In this document: positions 1-8,772 of the stretch, piece by piece
How positions within the stretch are numbered: the stretch's first letter is position 1
How the letters are laid out: every line of letters starts with the position of its first letter
Source of the DNA: Piscinibacter gummiphilus
GTDB lineage: Bacteria > Pseudomonadota > Gammaproteobacteria > Burkholderiales > Burkholderiaceae_C
DNA length: 64,000 bases
Direction: 5' to 3'
Assembly: GCF_002116905.1 (NCBI RefSeq)
Contig: NZ_CP015118.1
Coordinates: 5,022,001 to 5,086,000, forward strand
The notes under the pieces: generated by a model
The model's database searches: none
What the model was told of the DNA's origin: nothing
Seen by the model: only the letters and a program-made list of their open reading frames with translations
Translations under genes and position numbers: made by a program

Positions 1-1200
1 TTCCGTGTGCGTGGGGTCCGAACGCCGATGTACGGCCTCCTGCGCCAGCTTCCCATGGGCCTGAGTCCCCGCCAGCGGATCTACCGGCACATGCGCGGAG
101 GCAACATCGAGCCCTTTGCCGACGTGGAGTTCCTGGCTGGCGGCGCCACCGTCGAGCGGATCGGCGACGTGACGCGCCTCTATGAAGGCTTGCCGCCGTA
201 CATGCTCTTCGCAGCACCCTCGGGCTTCCTGGGGCGGCAACTGGCACATGAGGCCGCGCGAAACCAGCCATTCCCGACCAGCCTCAAGGACTGGGGCGAC
301 GACCACCGGGTCGCATACCTCTTCACGCAGGGCCTGAACCTGCCCGGCAACCTCGTCTTCGGCGACGCCCCCCTTGAAAGGGAACTCGCCTTCCTGGCCG
401 CCAAGCCAACGCCAGCCGAGGACAAGGTCGACGACTACGTCGGCATGGCCTCAGCTCTGCGGGGTGCCGCATACGGCTCCAGTGCAGGTGGCGAACAGCC
501 GAAGTTCCTCTGGCTGACGGAGGACACCGGGCACGTCATCGTCAAGTTCGCCAAGGTCGGCAGCCGCATGGCCGAACTCCTGCCGCTGGAACACCTGGCC
601 CTGCGGTCTCTGGCCGAGATCGGCGTTCCTGCAAGCAGCACTCGGCTGCTCGCAGGGGGCGACTATGTTTTCCTGGAGGTGCAACGCTTCGACCGCATCG
701 GCTTGAATGGCCGAGTCGGCATGCTTTCAGCCGGCTCCGTCGACGACGAGTTTTTCGGAAGGAGGGATTCCTGGTCCGAGTTCGCAGCACGCTGCGAGCA
801 AGAGCGCTACCTCACGGCCGAAGACGCCAGGAACATCGATGCCATGGCCGCCTTCAGCGAGCTGATCGGCAACAACGATCGGCACTTCGAGAACATCTCG
901 CTGCTGATCCGCGAGGATGGTGAGTACCAAGGCGTCGCGCCGGCCTACGACATCCTCCCGATGCGCTACGCCTCGCTGGGCGGCGGCGTGGACCCGGACC
1001 TGGCTCCCATCGAGCCCAAGGTCGGCACCATCGGCGCGCGCCCCGCGGTGTGGGCGCGCGCGGCCGCGGCGGCTGAACGGTTCTGGATGGCTGCAATGAA
1101 AGAGGACCTGCCGGCACCTCTGTCGCACGAGATGCGTCAGGCAGCCCACGAGAATCTGAAGGTCGCCAAAGCGTTTGTGGCCCCACTCCTTCCGCGCTGA
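1..1200 (+). CDS. HipA/YjjJ-family serine/threonine kinase-like protein (5' end outside window)
   Basis: HipA-family proteins are kinase-fold proteins; HipA itself phosphorylates glutamyl-tRNA synthetase, while YjjJ-type members are less well characterised. The frame is open from the left edge, so the true start probably lies upstream; a GTG at position 7 would give 397 residues. Seen in the sequence: the nucleotide-loop region GGEQPKFLW about residue 160, the catalytic-loop motif NNDRHFENISLL about residue 290, and a YDILPM metal-binding segment, all in the order expected for the family. The C-terminal lobe is complete. No HipB-like antitoxin lies downstream; one could lie upstream of the window, although YjjJ-type proteins often stand alone. 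It converges on mmsB with a 41-bp gap. Confidence 0.8.
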   Translation, partial: FRVRGVRTPMYGLLRQLPMGLSPRQRIYRHMRGGNIEPFADVEFLAGGATVERIGDVTRLYEGLPPYMLFAAPSGFLGRQLAHEAARNQPFPTSLKDWGDDHRVAYLFTQGLNLPGNLVFGDAPLERELAFLAAKPTPAEDKVDDYVGMASALRGAAYGSSAGGEQPKFLWLTEDTGHVIVKFAKVGSRMAELLPLEHLALRSLAEIGVPASSTRLLAGGDYVFLEVQRFDRIGLNGRVGMLSAGSVDDEFFGRRDSWSEFAARCEQERYLTAEDARNIDAMAAFSELIGNNDRHFENISLLIREDGEYQGVAPAYDILPMRYASLGGGVDPDLAPIEPKVGTIGARPAVWARAAAAAERFWMAAMKEDLPAPLSHEMRQAAHENLKVAKAFVAPLLPR

Positions 1201-1241
1201 GATCAGCGGGGAGCCGCCCCTCCAGCCGGGCCGCGGGTGGT

Positions 1242-2120
1242 TCAACCAGGGCCCAGTTTCTCGAACGCGCTCGAAAAGTCCAGCCCCCCGTGGCCGGATG
1301 CGCTCAAGCGTTCGTACAACCGCCGCGCCTGCTCCCCCATCGGCACGGGCTCGCCGCTCGCCTCGGCGTTCTCGACGGCCAGCCCCAGGTCCTTGAGCAT
1401 CAGATCGACCGCGAAGCCACCGGTGTAGCCGCGCGAGGACGGCACGTCGGGCATCACGCCGGGGCACGGGTTGTAGACCTGCAGCGCCCAGTTCGAGCCC
1501 GAGCTCTTGCCCATGACCTCAGACAGCACCGCGGGGTCGACGCCGTTGGCGACCCCGAGCCGCAGTGCCTCGCAGGTGCCGAGCATCAGCACGCCGAGCA
1601 GCATGTTGTTGCAGACCTTCACGGTCTGCCCCGCTCCGCTCGGGCCCGCGTGCAGGATGTTGCGGCCCATCGCCGCGAGCACGGGCCGCGCGCGTTCGAC
1701 GTCGGCCGCGGCGCCGCCGACCATGAAGGTCAGCGTGCCGGCGCGTGCACCGTTGGTGCCGCCCGAGACGGGCGCGTCGATCATCGCGAAGCCCCTCGCT
1801 GCCGCGTCGGCCGCCACCTCGCGGGCCACCGTGGGCGCGATGGTGGAGCAGTCGACGAGCAGCGCGGTCCTCGGTGCGTGGTCGAACACACCCGTGCCGT
1901 ACAACGACTGCACGTGTTTCGACGCAGGCAGCATCGTGATCACGAGGTCGGCGCCGTCCACCGCCTCCGCGACGGACGACACTCGCCGGCCGCCCGCCTC
2001 GGCCAGCACCTGCCGCGGCGCCTCCGCGAGGTCGAGGCCCCTGACCGCGTGCCCGGCCTTGACGAGGTTCAGCGCCATCGGCAGGCCCATGTTGCCGAGC
2101 CCGATGAATGCGATCTGCAT
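1242..2120 (-). CDS. mmsB: 3-hydroxyisobutyrate dehydrogenase
   Basis: Oxidises 3-hydroxyisobutyrate to methylmalonate semialdehyde with NAD in valine degradation. The 292-residue protein has the Rossmann motif GLGNMG at residues 7-12, the substrate-binding PVSGG at 117-121 and the catalytic lysine in VKVCNN at about residue 168, all standard for beta-hydroxyacid dehydrogenases. Length is normal for the family. It starts 16 bp after the stop of mmsA and is almost certainly co-transcribed with it, which gives consecutive steps of one pathway. A related tartronate-semialdehyde reductase is possible on motifs alone, but the mmsA neighbour makes MmsB the better call. Confidence 0.92.
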   Translation of the reverse strand: MQIAFIGLGNMGLPMALNLVKAGHAVRGLDLAEAPRQVLAEAGGRRVSSVAEAVDGADLVITMLPASKHVQSLYGTGVFDHAPRTALLVDCSTIAPTVAREVAADAAARGFAMIDAPVSGGTNGARAGTLTFMVGGAAADVERARPVLAAMGRNILHAGPSGAGQTVKVCNNMLLGVLMLGTCEALRLGVANGVDPAVLSEVMGKSSGSNWALQVYNPCPGVMPDVPSSRGYTGGFAVDLMLKDLGLAVENAEASGEPVPMGEQARRLYERLSASGHGGLDFSSAFEKLGPG

Positions 2121-2136
2121 GGCGTCTCCCGGCGCG

Positions 2137-3639
2137 TCAGAGCGCGATGGTGGTGTTGATGCGGCGCGACTCGCTGCCGGGCTCGTACCACCGCGCCGTC
2201 ACGGTCTTCGTCTGCGTCCAGAACTGCACGGCCTGCTTGCCGTTCGGGCCCAGGTCGCCGAGCTTCGAGCCGCGCGAGCCGGTGAAGCTGAAGTACGCGA
2301 CCGGCACCGGGATGGGCACGTTGATGCCCACCTGGCCCACGTCGATGTCGGCCTGGAACTTCCGCGCAGCCCAGCCGCTGCCGGTGAAGATCGACGTGCC
2401 GTTGCCGTTCGGGTTCGCGTTGACGAACGCGATGGCGTCGTCGAGGGTCTCCACGCCCACCACGCACAGCACGGGGCCGAAGATCTCCTGGGTGTAGACC
2501 TCCATCTTCGCCGTCACGCCGCCGAACACCGTGGGGCCGACGAAGTTGCCCGACTCGTAGCCGGGCACCTTGCAGCCGCGGCCGTCGAGCAGCAGCTTCG
2601 CACCTTCCTCGACGCCCTTGCCGATCAGCCCCACCACGCGGTCGCGCGCCCTTGCGCTCACGAGCGGCCCGAGGTCCGCCGTGCGGTCGGTGCCCGGGCC
2701 CACCTTCATCGCCTTGCTCTTCTCGACGATCTCGGGCAGCCAGTCGCGTGCCTCGCCCACCAGCACCACCACCGAGTTCGCCATGCAGCGCTGGCCGGCC
2801 GCGCCGAAGGCGGAACCGAGCAGGTTGTTGATGGCCTGCTCCTTGTTCGCGTCGGCCAGCACCACGCAGTGGTTCTTCGCGCCCATCATCGCCTGCACGC
2901 GCTTGCCCGCGGCGCCCGCGCGCTCGTGGATGTGGGTGCCGACGTGGGTGGAGCCGATGAACGAGATGGCCTTGATGTCCGGGTGGTCGCACAGCATGTC
3001 GGCCACCTCGGCCCCGCCGTGCACGACGTTCAGCACACCCGGCGGCAGGCCGGCCTCGTGGGCCAGCTCCACCAGCAGCATCGTCGAGCTCGGGTCCTGC
3101 TCGGACGGCTTGAGCACGAAGGTGTTGCCGGTGGCGATGGCCATCGGGAACATGAAACAGGGCAGCATGACGGGGAAGTTGAAGGCGGTGATGCCCGCGC
3201 CCACGCCCAGCGGCTGCTGCAGGCTGTAGACCTCGACGCCGGTGGCGGCGTTCTCGGCGATCTCGCCCAGCTGCAGCGACGGGATCGCGCAGGCGTGTTC
3301 GATCACTTCCAGGCCACGCCCCACCTCGCCCTCGGCGTCGGGCAGCGTCTTGCCGTGCTCGCGGGTGATGAGTTCGGCGAGGCGCGCGGTGTTCTCGCGC
3401 ACGAGATGCTGCAGCCGCAGCATCACGCGCATGCGAGCGCCGAGCGGCGTGCTGCGCCACGTGGCGAACGCGCGCTTCGCGTCGGCCACGGCGCGGTCCA
3501 CCTCGTCGCGCGTGGCCATCGGCACGCGGGCCACCACCTCCTGGGTGGCGGGGTTGAGCACGTCGCGCCATTCGGTGCTGGCCGAGCGCACGCGCTGGCC
3601 GCCGATGACGAGGTCGAGGGTGGGGATGTCGGTGGCCAT
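2137..3639 (-). CDS. mmsA: methylmalonate-semialdehyde dehydrogenase (CoA-acylating)
   Basis: Converts methylmalonate semialdehyde to propionyl-CoA in valine and thymine degradation. The start ATG at 3639 is preceded by a strong AAGGAG-type ribosome site in the 23-bp gap after the upstream binding-protein gene; the open frame runs further upstream but only as a shadow of that gene. The 500-residue protein has the aldehyde dehydrogenase fold, with the nucleophilic cysteine in GQRCMAN at residue 285. The usual catalytic glutamate motif (ELGGKN) is replaced by MMGAKN near residue 251, as expected for the CoA-dependent MMSDH subfamily, which lacks that glutamate. This supports the specific call over a generic aldehyde dehydrogenase. 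Confidence 0.95.
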   Translation of the reverse strand: MATDIPTLDLVIGGQRVRSASTEWRDVLNPATQEVVARVPMATRDEVDRAVADAKRAFATWRSTPLGARMRVMLRLQHLVRENTARLAELITREHGKTLPDAEGEVGRGLEVIEHACAIPSLQLGEIAENAATGVEVYSLQQPLGVGAGITAFNFPVMLPCFMFPMAIATGNTFVLKPSEQDPSSTMLLVELAHEAGLPPGVLNVVHGGAEVADMLCDHPDIKAISFIGSTHVGTHIHERAGAAGKRVQAMMGAKNHCVVLADANKEQAINNLLGSAFGAAGQRCMANSVVVLVGEARDWLPEIVEKSKAMKVGPGTDRTADLGPLVSARARDRVVGLIGKGVEEGAKLLLDGRGCKVPGYESGNFVGPTVFGGVTAKMEVYTQEIFGPVLCVVGVETLDDAIAFVNANPNGNGTSIFTGSGWAARKFQADIDVGQVGINVPIPVPVAYFSFTGSRGSKLGDLGPNGKQAVQFWTQTKTVTARWYEPGSESRRINTTIAL

Positions 3640-3662
3640 GGCGGCTCCTTTCAGGGGACGGT

Positions 3663-4883
3663 TCACTTCTTCGCGACCAGGTCGCACGTGGACTGGTCGA
3701 GCGGCTTGAAGGCGGTGGCTGCGGGCACCGTGCCCAGCAGGTTGTAGTAGTCCCACGCGCCCTTCGACTCGGAGGGTTTTTTCACCTGGAACAGGTACAT
3801 GTCGTGGATCACGCGGCCGTCGGGGCGGATGCTGGCGTTGCGCATCACGGCGTCCTCGATCGGCAGCTCGCGCATCTTCTGGGCGACGACCTTGGCATCG
3901 TCGGTCTTCGCGGCGGCCACGGCCTTCAGGTAGTGCAGCACGCTCGAGTAGACGCCCGCCTGCACCATCGTCGGCTTGGCGCCCTTGTGTTTCGCGGCGA
4001 AGCGTTCGGAGAAGGCGCGGGTCTGCGGATCGAGGTCCCAGTAGAAGCCGTCGGTGAAGGTCAGGCCCTGCGCGGTCTCGAGGCCGAGGGCGTGCACGTC
4101 GGTCAGGAACATCAGCAGCGCCGACAGCGTCTGGTCCTTCGTGCCGACGCCGAACTCGCGCGCCGACTTGATCGCGTTGACCGTGTCGGCCGCGCCGTTG
4201 GCGAGGCCCACCACCTGCGCCTTCGACGCCTGGGCCTGCAGCATGAACGACGAGAAGTCGGACGCGCCGAGCGGGTGGCGCACGGACCCGACCACGGTGC
4301 CGCCGTTGGCCTTGACCATGTCGCCGCCCTCTTTCTCGAGCGAGTGGCCGAACGCGTAGTCGACGGTCACGAAGTACCAGTTCTTCTTGCCGCTCTTCGT
4401 CAGCGTGGTGGCCGCGCCGTTGGCCATCGCGTACGTGTCGAACATCCAGTGGAAGCCGGTGGCCGAACACTCCTCGTTCGTGAGCCGCGTGGTGGCCGGG
4501 CCGCTGTAGAGCGCGATGCCGCCCTTCTCCTTCACGAGCTTCTGCACGGCCAGTGCCCCGGCGGAGTTCGTGAGGTCGGCCATCGCGTCGACCTTGTCGC
4601 GGTCGAGCCACTCGCGCGCCTTGCTGGAGGCGATGTCGGCCTTGTTCTGGTGGTCGGCGTAGACCACCTCGATCTTCAGACCCTTGCACGGGCCCTTCAG
4701 GCAGTCCTCCACCGCGAGCTGCGTCGCGGCCACGGAACCCGCGCCGCCCATGCCCGAGTACGGGCCGGCCATGTCGGTCAGCACGCCGATCTTGACGACG
4801 TTGTCGGAGATCTGGGCATGGGCGCTGGCGAGGCCCGACAGGGCGGCGGCGAACACGCAGGCGGAGCGGGAAAGGCGGGTCAT
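3663..4883 (-). CDS. branched-chain amino-acid-type ABC transporter substrate-binding protein
   Basis: Periplasmic binding protein of the LivJ/LivK type. The chosen ATG at 4883 has an AGGAGA-like ribosome site and opens directly into a Sec signal peptide (MTRLSRSACVFAAALSG, cleavage after about AHA). The mature chain starts with DNVVKIGVLTDMAGPYSG, typical of periplasmic-binding type-1 proteins, and the total of 406 residues fits. It heads a three-gene minus-strand unit with mmsA and mmsB, so a branched-chain amino acid or a valine breakdown product is a reasonable ligand, though this is inference. No permease or ATPase partner is next to it, so it must share components encoded elsewhere. Confidence 0.85.
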   Translation of the reverse strand: MTRLSRSACVFAAALSGLASAHAQISDNVVKIGVLTDMAGPYSGMGGAGSVAATQLAVEDCLKGPCKGLKIEVVYADHQNKADIASSKAREWLDRDKVDAMADLTNSAGALAVQKLVKEKGGIALYSGPATTRLTNEECSATGFHWMFDTYAMANGAATTLTKSGKKNWYFVTVDYAFGHSLEKEGGDMVKANGGTVVGSVRHPLGASDFSSFMLQAQASKAQVVGLANGAADTVNAIKSAREFGVGTKDQTLSALLMFLTDVHALGLETAQGLTFTDGFYWDLDPQTRAFSERFAAKHKGAKPTMVQAGVYSSVLHYLKAVAAAKTDDAKVVAQKMRELPIEDAVMRNASIRPDGRVIHDMYLFQVKKPSESKGAWDYYNLLGTVPAATAFKPLDQSTCDLVAKK

Positions 4884-4996
4884 GGGGTCTCCTGGAAAGC
4901 CGGTGCGGAAGGCCCCGGGCTTTGCGTTGCTGCACGAGGCGTTCAGAATGTACGACTGCATTTGTGCAACACGTTCGGGCATCGGCGCCAAGCCGC

Positions 4997-5012
4997 TGTG
5001 CAATCGCGCACA
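4997..5012. promoter_or_regulatory. dyad in the divergent mms/LysR intergenic region
   Basis: An inverted repeat TGTGC-N6-GCACA lies in the 169-bp space between the divergent binding-protein/mmsAB unit and the LysR gene. LysR regulators usually bind dyads in such divergent promoters. It does not have perfect T-N11-A spacing, so assignment as the LysR site is tentative. Confidence 0.3.
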
Positions 5013-5052
5013 TCGTGTCGAACCCTTACGGGCAACCCCTGAGACCTCACCG

Positions 5053-5952
5053 ATGGACATCAACTGGGACAACCTGCGCGTCTTCCTCGCCGTGGCCCGC
5101 AGCCGCTCGGCGCTCGAATCCGCCGCCGCGCTGAGGCTCGACCACTCCACCGTCACGCGCCGGCTGAAGAAGCTCGAGTCGGACATCGGCAGCCAGCTGT
5201 TCGACCGCAGCCCGCAGGGCCACGTGCTCACGCCCATCGGCCAGCGGCTGCTGGAGTCGGTGGAGGACATCGAACGCACGCTCGCGCGGGTCGACTCGCG
5301 CATCGCCGGCGACAACCAGGTGCTGACCGGCCACGTGCGGCTGGGCGGCACCGAAGGTTTCGGCAGCGCGTTCCTGGCCCCGCACCTCGCCGACTTCTGC
5401 GCCCGCCACCCGTCGATCGAGGTGGACCTGCTGGCCGTGCCCCGCTTCGTGAACCTCTCCAAGCGCGAGGCGGACCTCGCGGTGAGCATCGAACGGCCTC
5501 GCGCCGGCTCCTTCGTCGTGTGCAAGCTGTCGGACTACCGGCTCGCCGTGTACGGCACCCGCGAGTACCTGCGCCGCCACCCGCCCATCCGCCAGCTCGC
5601 GGACCTGGCCGCGCACCGCTTCATCGGCTACGTCGACGAACTCTCGTTCAGCGCCGAGCTGCGCTACCTGCAGAAGATCACCCCGGGCGCCCACGTGGCG
5701 CTGCGCAGCACCAGCATCGTGGCGCAGATGCACGCGGTGCGGCGCGGCCATGCGCTGGGCGTGCTGCCGTGTTTCCTCGCGGCGGGCCACGACGACCTGG
5801 TGCGGGTGCTCGACGACGACGCGTCCGTCGTCCGCACCTTCTGGATGTACGCCCCGAAGGAGCAGCGCGAGATCGCCCGGGTGCGCGCGCTGTGGGACTA
5901 CCTGCGGGAGGCGGCCCGCGTGCAGCAGGACTTCCTGCTCGGGACCGCCTGA
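5053..5952 (+). CDS. LysR-family transcriptional regulator
   Basis: DNA-binding regulator with an N-terminal winged helix-turn-helix (residues about 3-62, MDINWDNLRVFLAVARSRSA and DHSTVTRRLKKLE) and a C-terminal LysR substrate-binding domain; 299 residues, normal length. The ATG at 5053 is chosen because the helix-turn-helix begins at once; the upstream extension is an open-frame artefact. It is divergent from the binding-protein/mmsA/mmsB unit with 169 bp between starts, the usual layout for a LysR gene controlling its neighbour, so regulation of valine catabolism is inferred. The HTH has the V/TRRLKKLE type seen in many LysR proteins that control a single adjacent operon. Confidence 0.88.
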   Translation: MDINWDNLRVFLAVARSRSALESAAALRLDHSTVTRRLKKLESDIGSQLFDRSPQGHVLTPIGQRLLESVEDIERTLARVDSRIAGDNQVLTGHVRLGGTEGFGSAFLAPHLADFCARHPSIEVDLLAVPRFVNLSKREADLAVSIERPRAGSFVVCKLSDYRLAVYGTREYLRRHPPIRQLADLAAHRFIGYVDELSFSAELRYLQKITPGAHVALRSTSIVAQMHAVRRGHALGVLPCFLAAGHDDLVRVLDDDASVVRTFWMYAPKEQREIARVRALWDYLREAARVQQDFLLGTA

Positions 5953-6063
5953 TCGATCGACGCTTTTCGGGTAGCCCCTCGTCCTACAGCCGCACGGCGT
6001 GATGTCCTGCATCCGCGCACACGGCCCCTTCGTACGCTCGCGGATTCCCCTGGAGAAACCACG

Positions 6064-6636
6064 ATGCGTGTCCTGCCCGTCCTCGCCGCCCTGCCCTTCG
6101 CCACGCTCCTGGCCTGCAGCCAGCCCGCCCCCGACCGCGCCGCGGCCGGTCCCGTGGCGGCGGAGGTCACCCTGCGCACGGCCGAGGGCCAGTCCGCCGG
6201 CCGCGCCACGTTGACCGACACCGGCGCGGGCGTGTCGATGAAGATCGAGGCCGCCGGCCTCACCCCCGGACCGCACGGTTTCCACATCCACCTGAACGGC
6301 GCGTGCGCCCCGGCCCCCGACGCCGCCACCGGCAAGACCGTGGCCTTCGGCGCCGCCGGCGGGCACTTCGACCCGGGCATGTCCAAGCATCACGGCGCGC
6401 CGGGGGGCATGCCCACCGCCAACCACGCAGGCGACCAGCCCAACCTCGTGGCCGATGCCGGCGGCCGGGCCTCGCTCGAGTACACGAACCCGAACGTCAC
6501 GCTGTCCCCGGGGCAGGGTTCGGTGATGGGCCGGGCGCTGGTGGTGCACGCCGACCCGGACGACTACAAGACCGACCCCGCGGGCAACTCCGGGCCGCGG
6601 GTGCTGTGCGGCGTGATCGAAGCAAAGGCCCGTTGA
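6064..6636 (+). CDS. sodC: periplasmic Cu/Zn superoxide dismutase, probable lipoprotein
   Basis: Dismutates superoxide in the periplasm. The 190-residue protein has a short signal ending in a lipobox-like LLAC (Cys about residue 18), so it is probably membrane-anchored. Metal-site motifs are present in order: GFHIHLNG (two copper ligands), GGHFDP (bridging histidine), KHHG and NHAGDQPNL (zinc ligands) and VVHADPDDY (last copper ligand). The two cysteines of the conserved disulfide, in NGACAP and RVLCGVI, are also present. The gene stands alone between the LysR gene and a signalling gene, about 110 bp after the former. Confidence 0.93.
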   Translation: MRVLPVLAALPFATLLACSQPAPDRAAAGPVAAEVTLRTAEGQSAGRATLTDTGAGVSMKIEAAGLTPGPHGFHIHLNGACAPAPDAATGKTVAFGAAGGHFDPGMSKHHGAPGGMPTANHAGDQPNLVADAGGRASLEYTNPNVTLSPGQGSVMGRALVVHADPDDYKTDPAGNSGPRVLCGVIEAKAR

Positions 6637-6782
6637 GCACTGGCCCGCGAAGCGGTAGATTTCCTACACGCGCCGACGGTGCCCTGCGCCACCATCATCG
6701 AGCCTCGTTGCAGTCGGACGCGGGCGACGACCGAAGAGGGCGTTCCATCCCTCCTGTTGTGCTGATGCCCGGAGCCCATCCC

Positions 6783-8084
6783 GTGAGTGTCCAGTCCTTC
6801 GATTTCGGCGAACTCTTCACCCTGAGTGCCCGGCCCGTGATCGCCGGTGCGGTGCAGCGCGGCCTCGAGTTCTACTTCGACTACGGCAGCCCGCCGAACC
6901 GCGTGGCGGGCGACGCCCAGGCCTTCCGCCGGGGCATCTACCGCATCCTCTCGGCGGCCAGCCAGGTGCTGGAGGCCGGGGTGCTGATCCTCTCCGGCGA
7001 GATCGGCCCCGGGCCCGAGCCCGGCACGGTGAGCCTGCGGGTGGATGCCGCCGCATCGGGCCTGCGCTCGGACGATGCCGGCATCGACGCCGTGCTGGCC
7101 GGGCTCGAACTCGAGAAGGACGCGGCCGACCCTTCGCTGCCCCACGTCGTCACCGCCCGCGGCACCTGCCCGGTGCTCGGTGGCGACGTCCTCTACCGCT
7201 GCGTGCCGAGCGCCGGGGTGCTGTTCAGCCTGCTGATGACCTGCGAGGGCGAGGTGCGCGAGGAGTTGCGCCCCCCCGACGCCCACGGGTGTTCCGCGCT
7301 CATCCTCCATGGTGGAGACCAGTCCGCGCACGGACTGAGCCGCCGGCTCCAGCGGTTCGGGTGGCACGTGCACCAGTTCGAGTCCGTCGAGGCCTTCGCC
7401 GACGCCGTGGCGTCGGACACGTGCCCTCACCGGCTGGCCGTGGCCATCGCGTCGGAGGGCGTGGACGTCGACACGCTCGTGCGCCTGAACGCCCTGACCG
7501 CCTCGGTCACGCCGGGCAGCGTCGACCTGATCCACGCCGTGCGTGCCGGGTCGCCGGTGCTCGGGGCCACACCGCCGTCCGGCTGGGACTTCCGCGTCGT
7601 CCCCTTCCTGCCGTCCGAGATCTGGGACTTCACCCGCCGCGCCGACCCCGACGCGTCCGGCGTCCACCAGGAGTCCCGCCCCACGCCGCTCGCGTCGACG
7701 AGCCGGCCGCGGGTGCTGGTGGTGGACGACGACGAGGTCAACCGCATCATCGCGTCCGGACTGCTGCAGATGATCGGCTACGACACGCTGTCCGCGTGCA
7801 GCGGCGACGAGGCCATCGCGATGTGCCGGCGGGTCTCGCCCGATGCGGTGCTGATGGACATCAACATGCCCGGCCTCGACGGCTACCAGGCCACGGCCGT
7901 GCTCAAGCGCCTGCAGAAGGCCGGCGGCATCCCGCCATTCCCCATCATCGCGGCCACCGCGGCCGGCACCCAGGCCCGGTCGATGGAACAGGGACTCGAC
8001 GGCCACCTGTCCAAGCCGCTGCTGGCCGACGACCTGCGCCTGCAGCTGCACCGCGCGCTCAAGGGCCTGGCAACCGGGCTCTGA
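6783..8084 (+). CDS. receiver-domain protein with degenerate histidine-kinase ATPase-like N-terminus
   Basis: The C-terminal ~120 residues are a full receiver domain: acidic pocket VVDDDE, phospho-acceptor in VLMDINMPGLDGYQA, conserved threonine in AATAAG and lysine in HLSKPL. The first ~300 residues are not a standard output domain. Their start (FDFGELFTLSARPVIAGAVQ, then AGDAQAFRRGIYRIL) resembles the ATPase part of hybrid kinases (gDxxRLxQxLxNLL), but no N-box asparagine or DxGxG loop can be seen and there is no phospho-acceptor histidine domain. The GTG at 6783 is preferred because GGAG lies 9 bp upstream; an in-frame ATG at 6765 has no clear ribosome site. Probably a phosphorelay adaptor or sink; output unknown. 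Confidence 0.7.
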   Translation: MSVQSFDFGELFTLSARPVIAGAVQRGLEFYFDYGSPPNRVAGDAQAFRRGIYRILSAASQVLEAGVLILSGEIGPGPEPGTVSLRVDAAASGLRSDDAGIDAVLAGLELEKDAADPSLPHVVTARGTCPVLGGDVLYRCVPSAGVLFSLLMTCEGEVREELRPPDAHGCSALILHGGDQSAHGLSRRLQRFGWHVHQFESVEAFADAVASDTCPHRLAVAIASEGVDVDTLVRLNALTASVTPGSVDLIHAVRAGSPVLGATPPSGWDFRVVPFLPSEIWDFTRRADPDASGVHQESRPTPLASTSRPRVLVVDDDEVNRIIASGLLQMIGYDTLSACSGDEAIAMCRRVSPDAVLMDINMPGLDGYQATAVLKRLQKAGGIPPFPIIAATAAGTQARSMEQGLDGHLSKPLLADDLRLQLHRALKGLATGL

Positions 8085-8093
8085 GCCCGCCGA

Positions 8094-8654
8094 TCACACG
8101 CAGCGGAACCGTGCGCCCACGGCATCCGGCCGGGCGGGGGTGTCGTGCGCGGCGATGGTGGGCAGGAAGTCGAGCACCAGCAGGTCGTCCAGCCCCCGCA
8201 GGCCCACCGCGACACACGGGCGGCCACCGAAGCTGGCCGCCAGGCCGGGCGCCTGCACCGCGGACCTCGGGTACTGCAGCCGGTCGAGTTCCAGCATCGC
8301 CTGCAGCTGGCCCCACAGCAGCGCGTCGAACAGGTCCTGGGAGGCTGCCGGCGAGCGGAACGCGGCGACGAAGGCCAGCGAGTCCCGCGAGCCGGACGCC
8401 GCCTCGCGGAGGAACCGGTGCAGCGCCGACCACACCGGCCCGATGGCGTCGCGCGTGCCCAGTTCCTCGAACAGCCCGAACCGGTAGCGCCCGCCCATCA
8501 GCGCGGCGCGCACCTCCGGCCGCGGGAAGCCGGGACGGCGCGCGGCCGCCAGGAACCGGGTGTGTGCCGCGGCCCACGCCGACGGATCGGCCCCCACGTT
8601 CGGCCGGAGGTGGCGCGTGGGGCCCGGATCGGTGAGGGGGTGCTCGTGGGACAT
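8094..8654 (-). CDS. hypothetical protein, weak resemblance to YqcI/YcgG (GntA-like) family
   Basis: A 186-residue soluble protein without signal peptide or membrane segment. Segments such as LAFVAAFRSP...DLFDALLWGQLQ and AASFGGRPCVAVGL resemble the pattern of the YqcI/YcgG family, some members of which are heme-dependent N-hydroxylases. However, the C-terminal region normally carrying FN-H and R motifs is short or missing, so the link is tentative and the activity may be lost. It converges on the receiver gene with a 9-bp gap. Codon use is like its neighbours. Otherwise unknown. Confidence 0.6.
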   Translation of the reverse strand: MSHEHPLTDPGPTRHLRPNVGADPSAWAAAHTRFLAAARRPGFPRPEVRAALMGGRYRFGLFEELGTRDAIGPVWSALHRFLREAASGSRDSLAFVAAFRSPAASQDLFDALLWGQLQAMLELDRLQYPRSAVQAPGLAASFGGRPCVAVGLRGLDDLLVLDFLPTIAAHDTPARPDAVGARFRCV

Positions 8655-8772
8655 GGGTCAGGGCGGCTCGTGTCGACCCGTCGACGATAGCGGACGATCG
8701 TGGCAGGCGCTGTCACCCTCGGGCGCGAAGGCGTGTAGGCCGTTTCGGACATCCAGGGATGCCCGGGGCACC

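Noticed and set aside
1507..3747. Long plus-strand frame opposite mmsB and mmsA
   Set aside because: Antisense shadow of two well-supported genes, with a low-complexity Ala/His/Arg composition and no recognisable domain.
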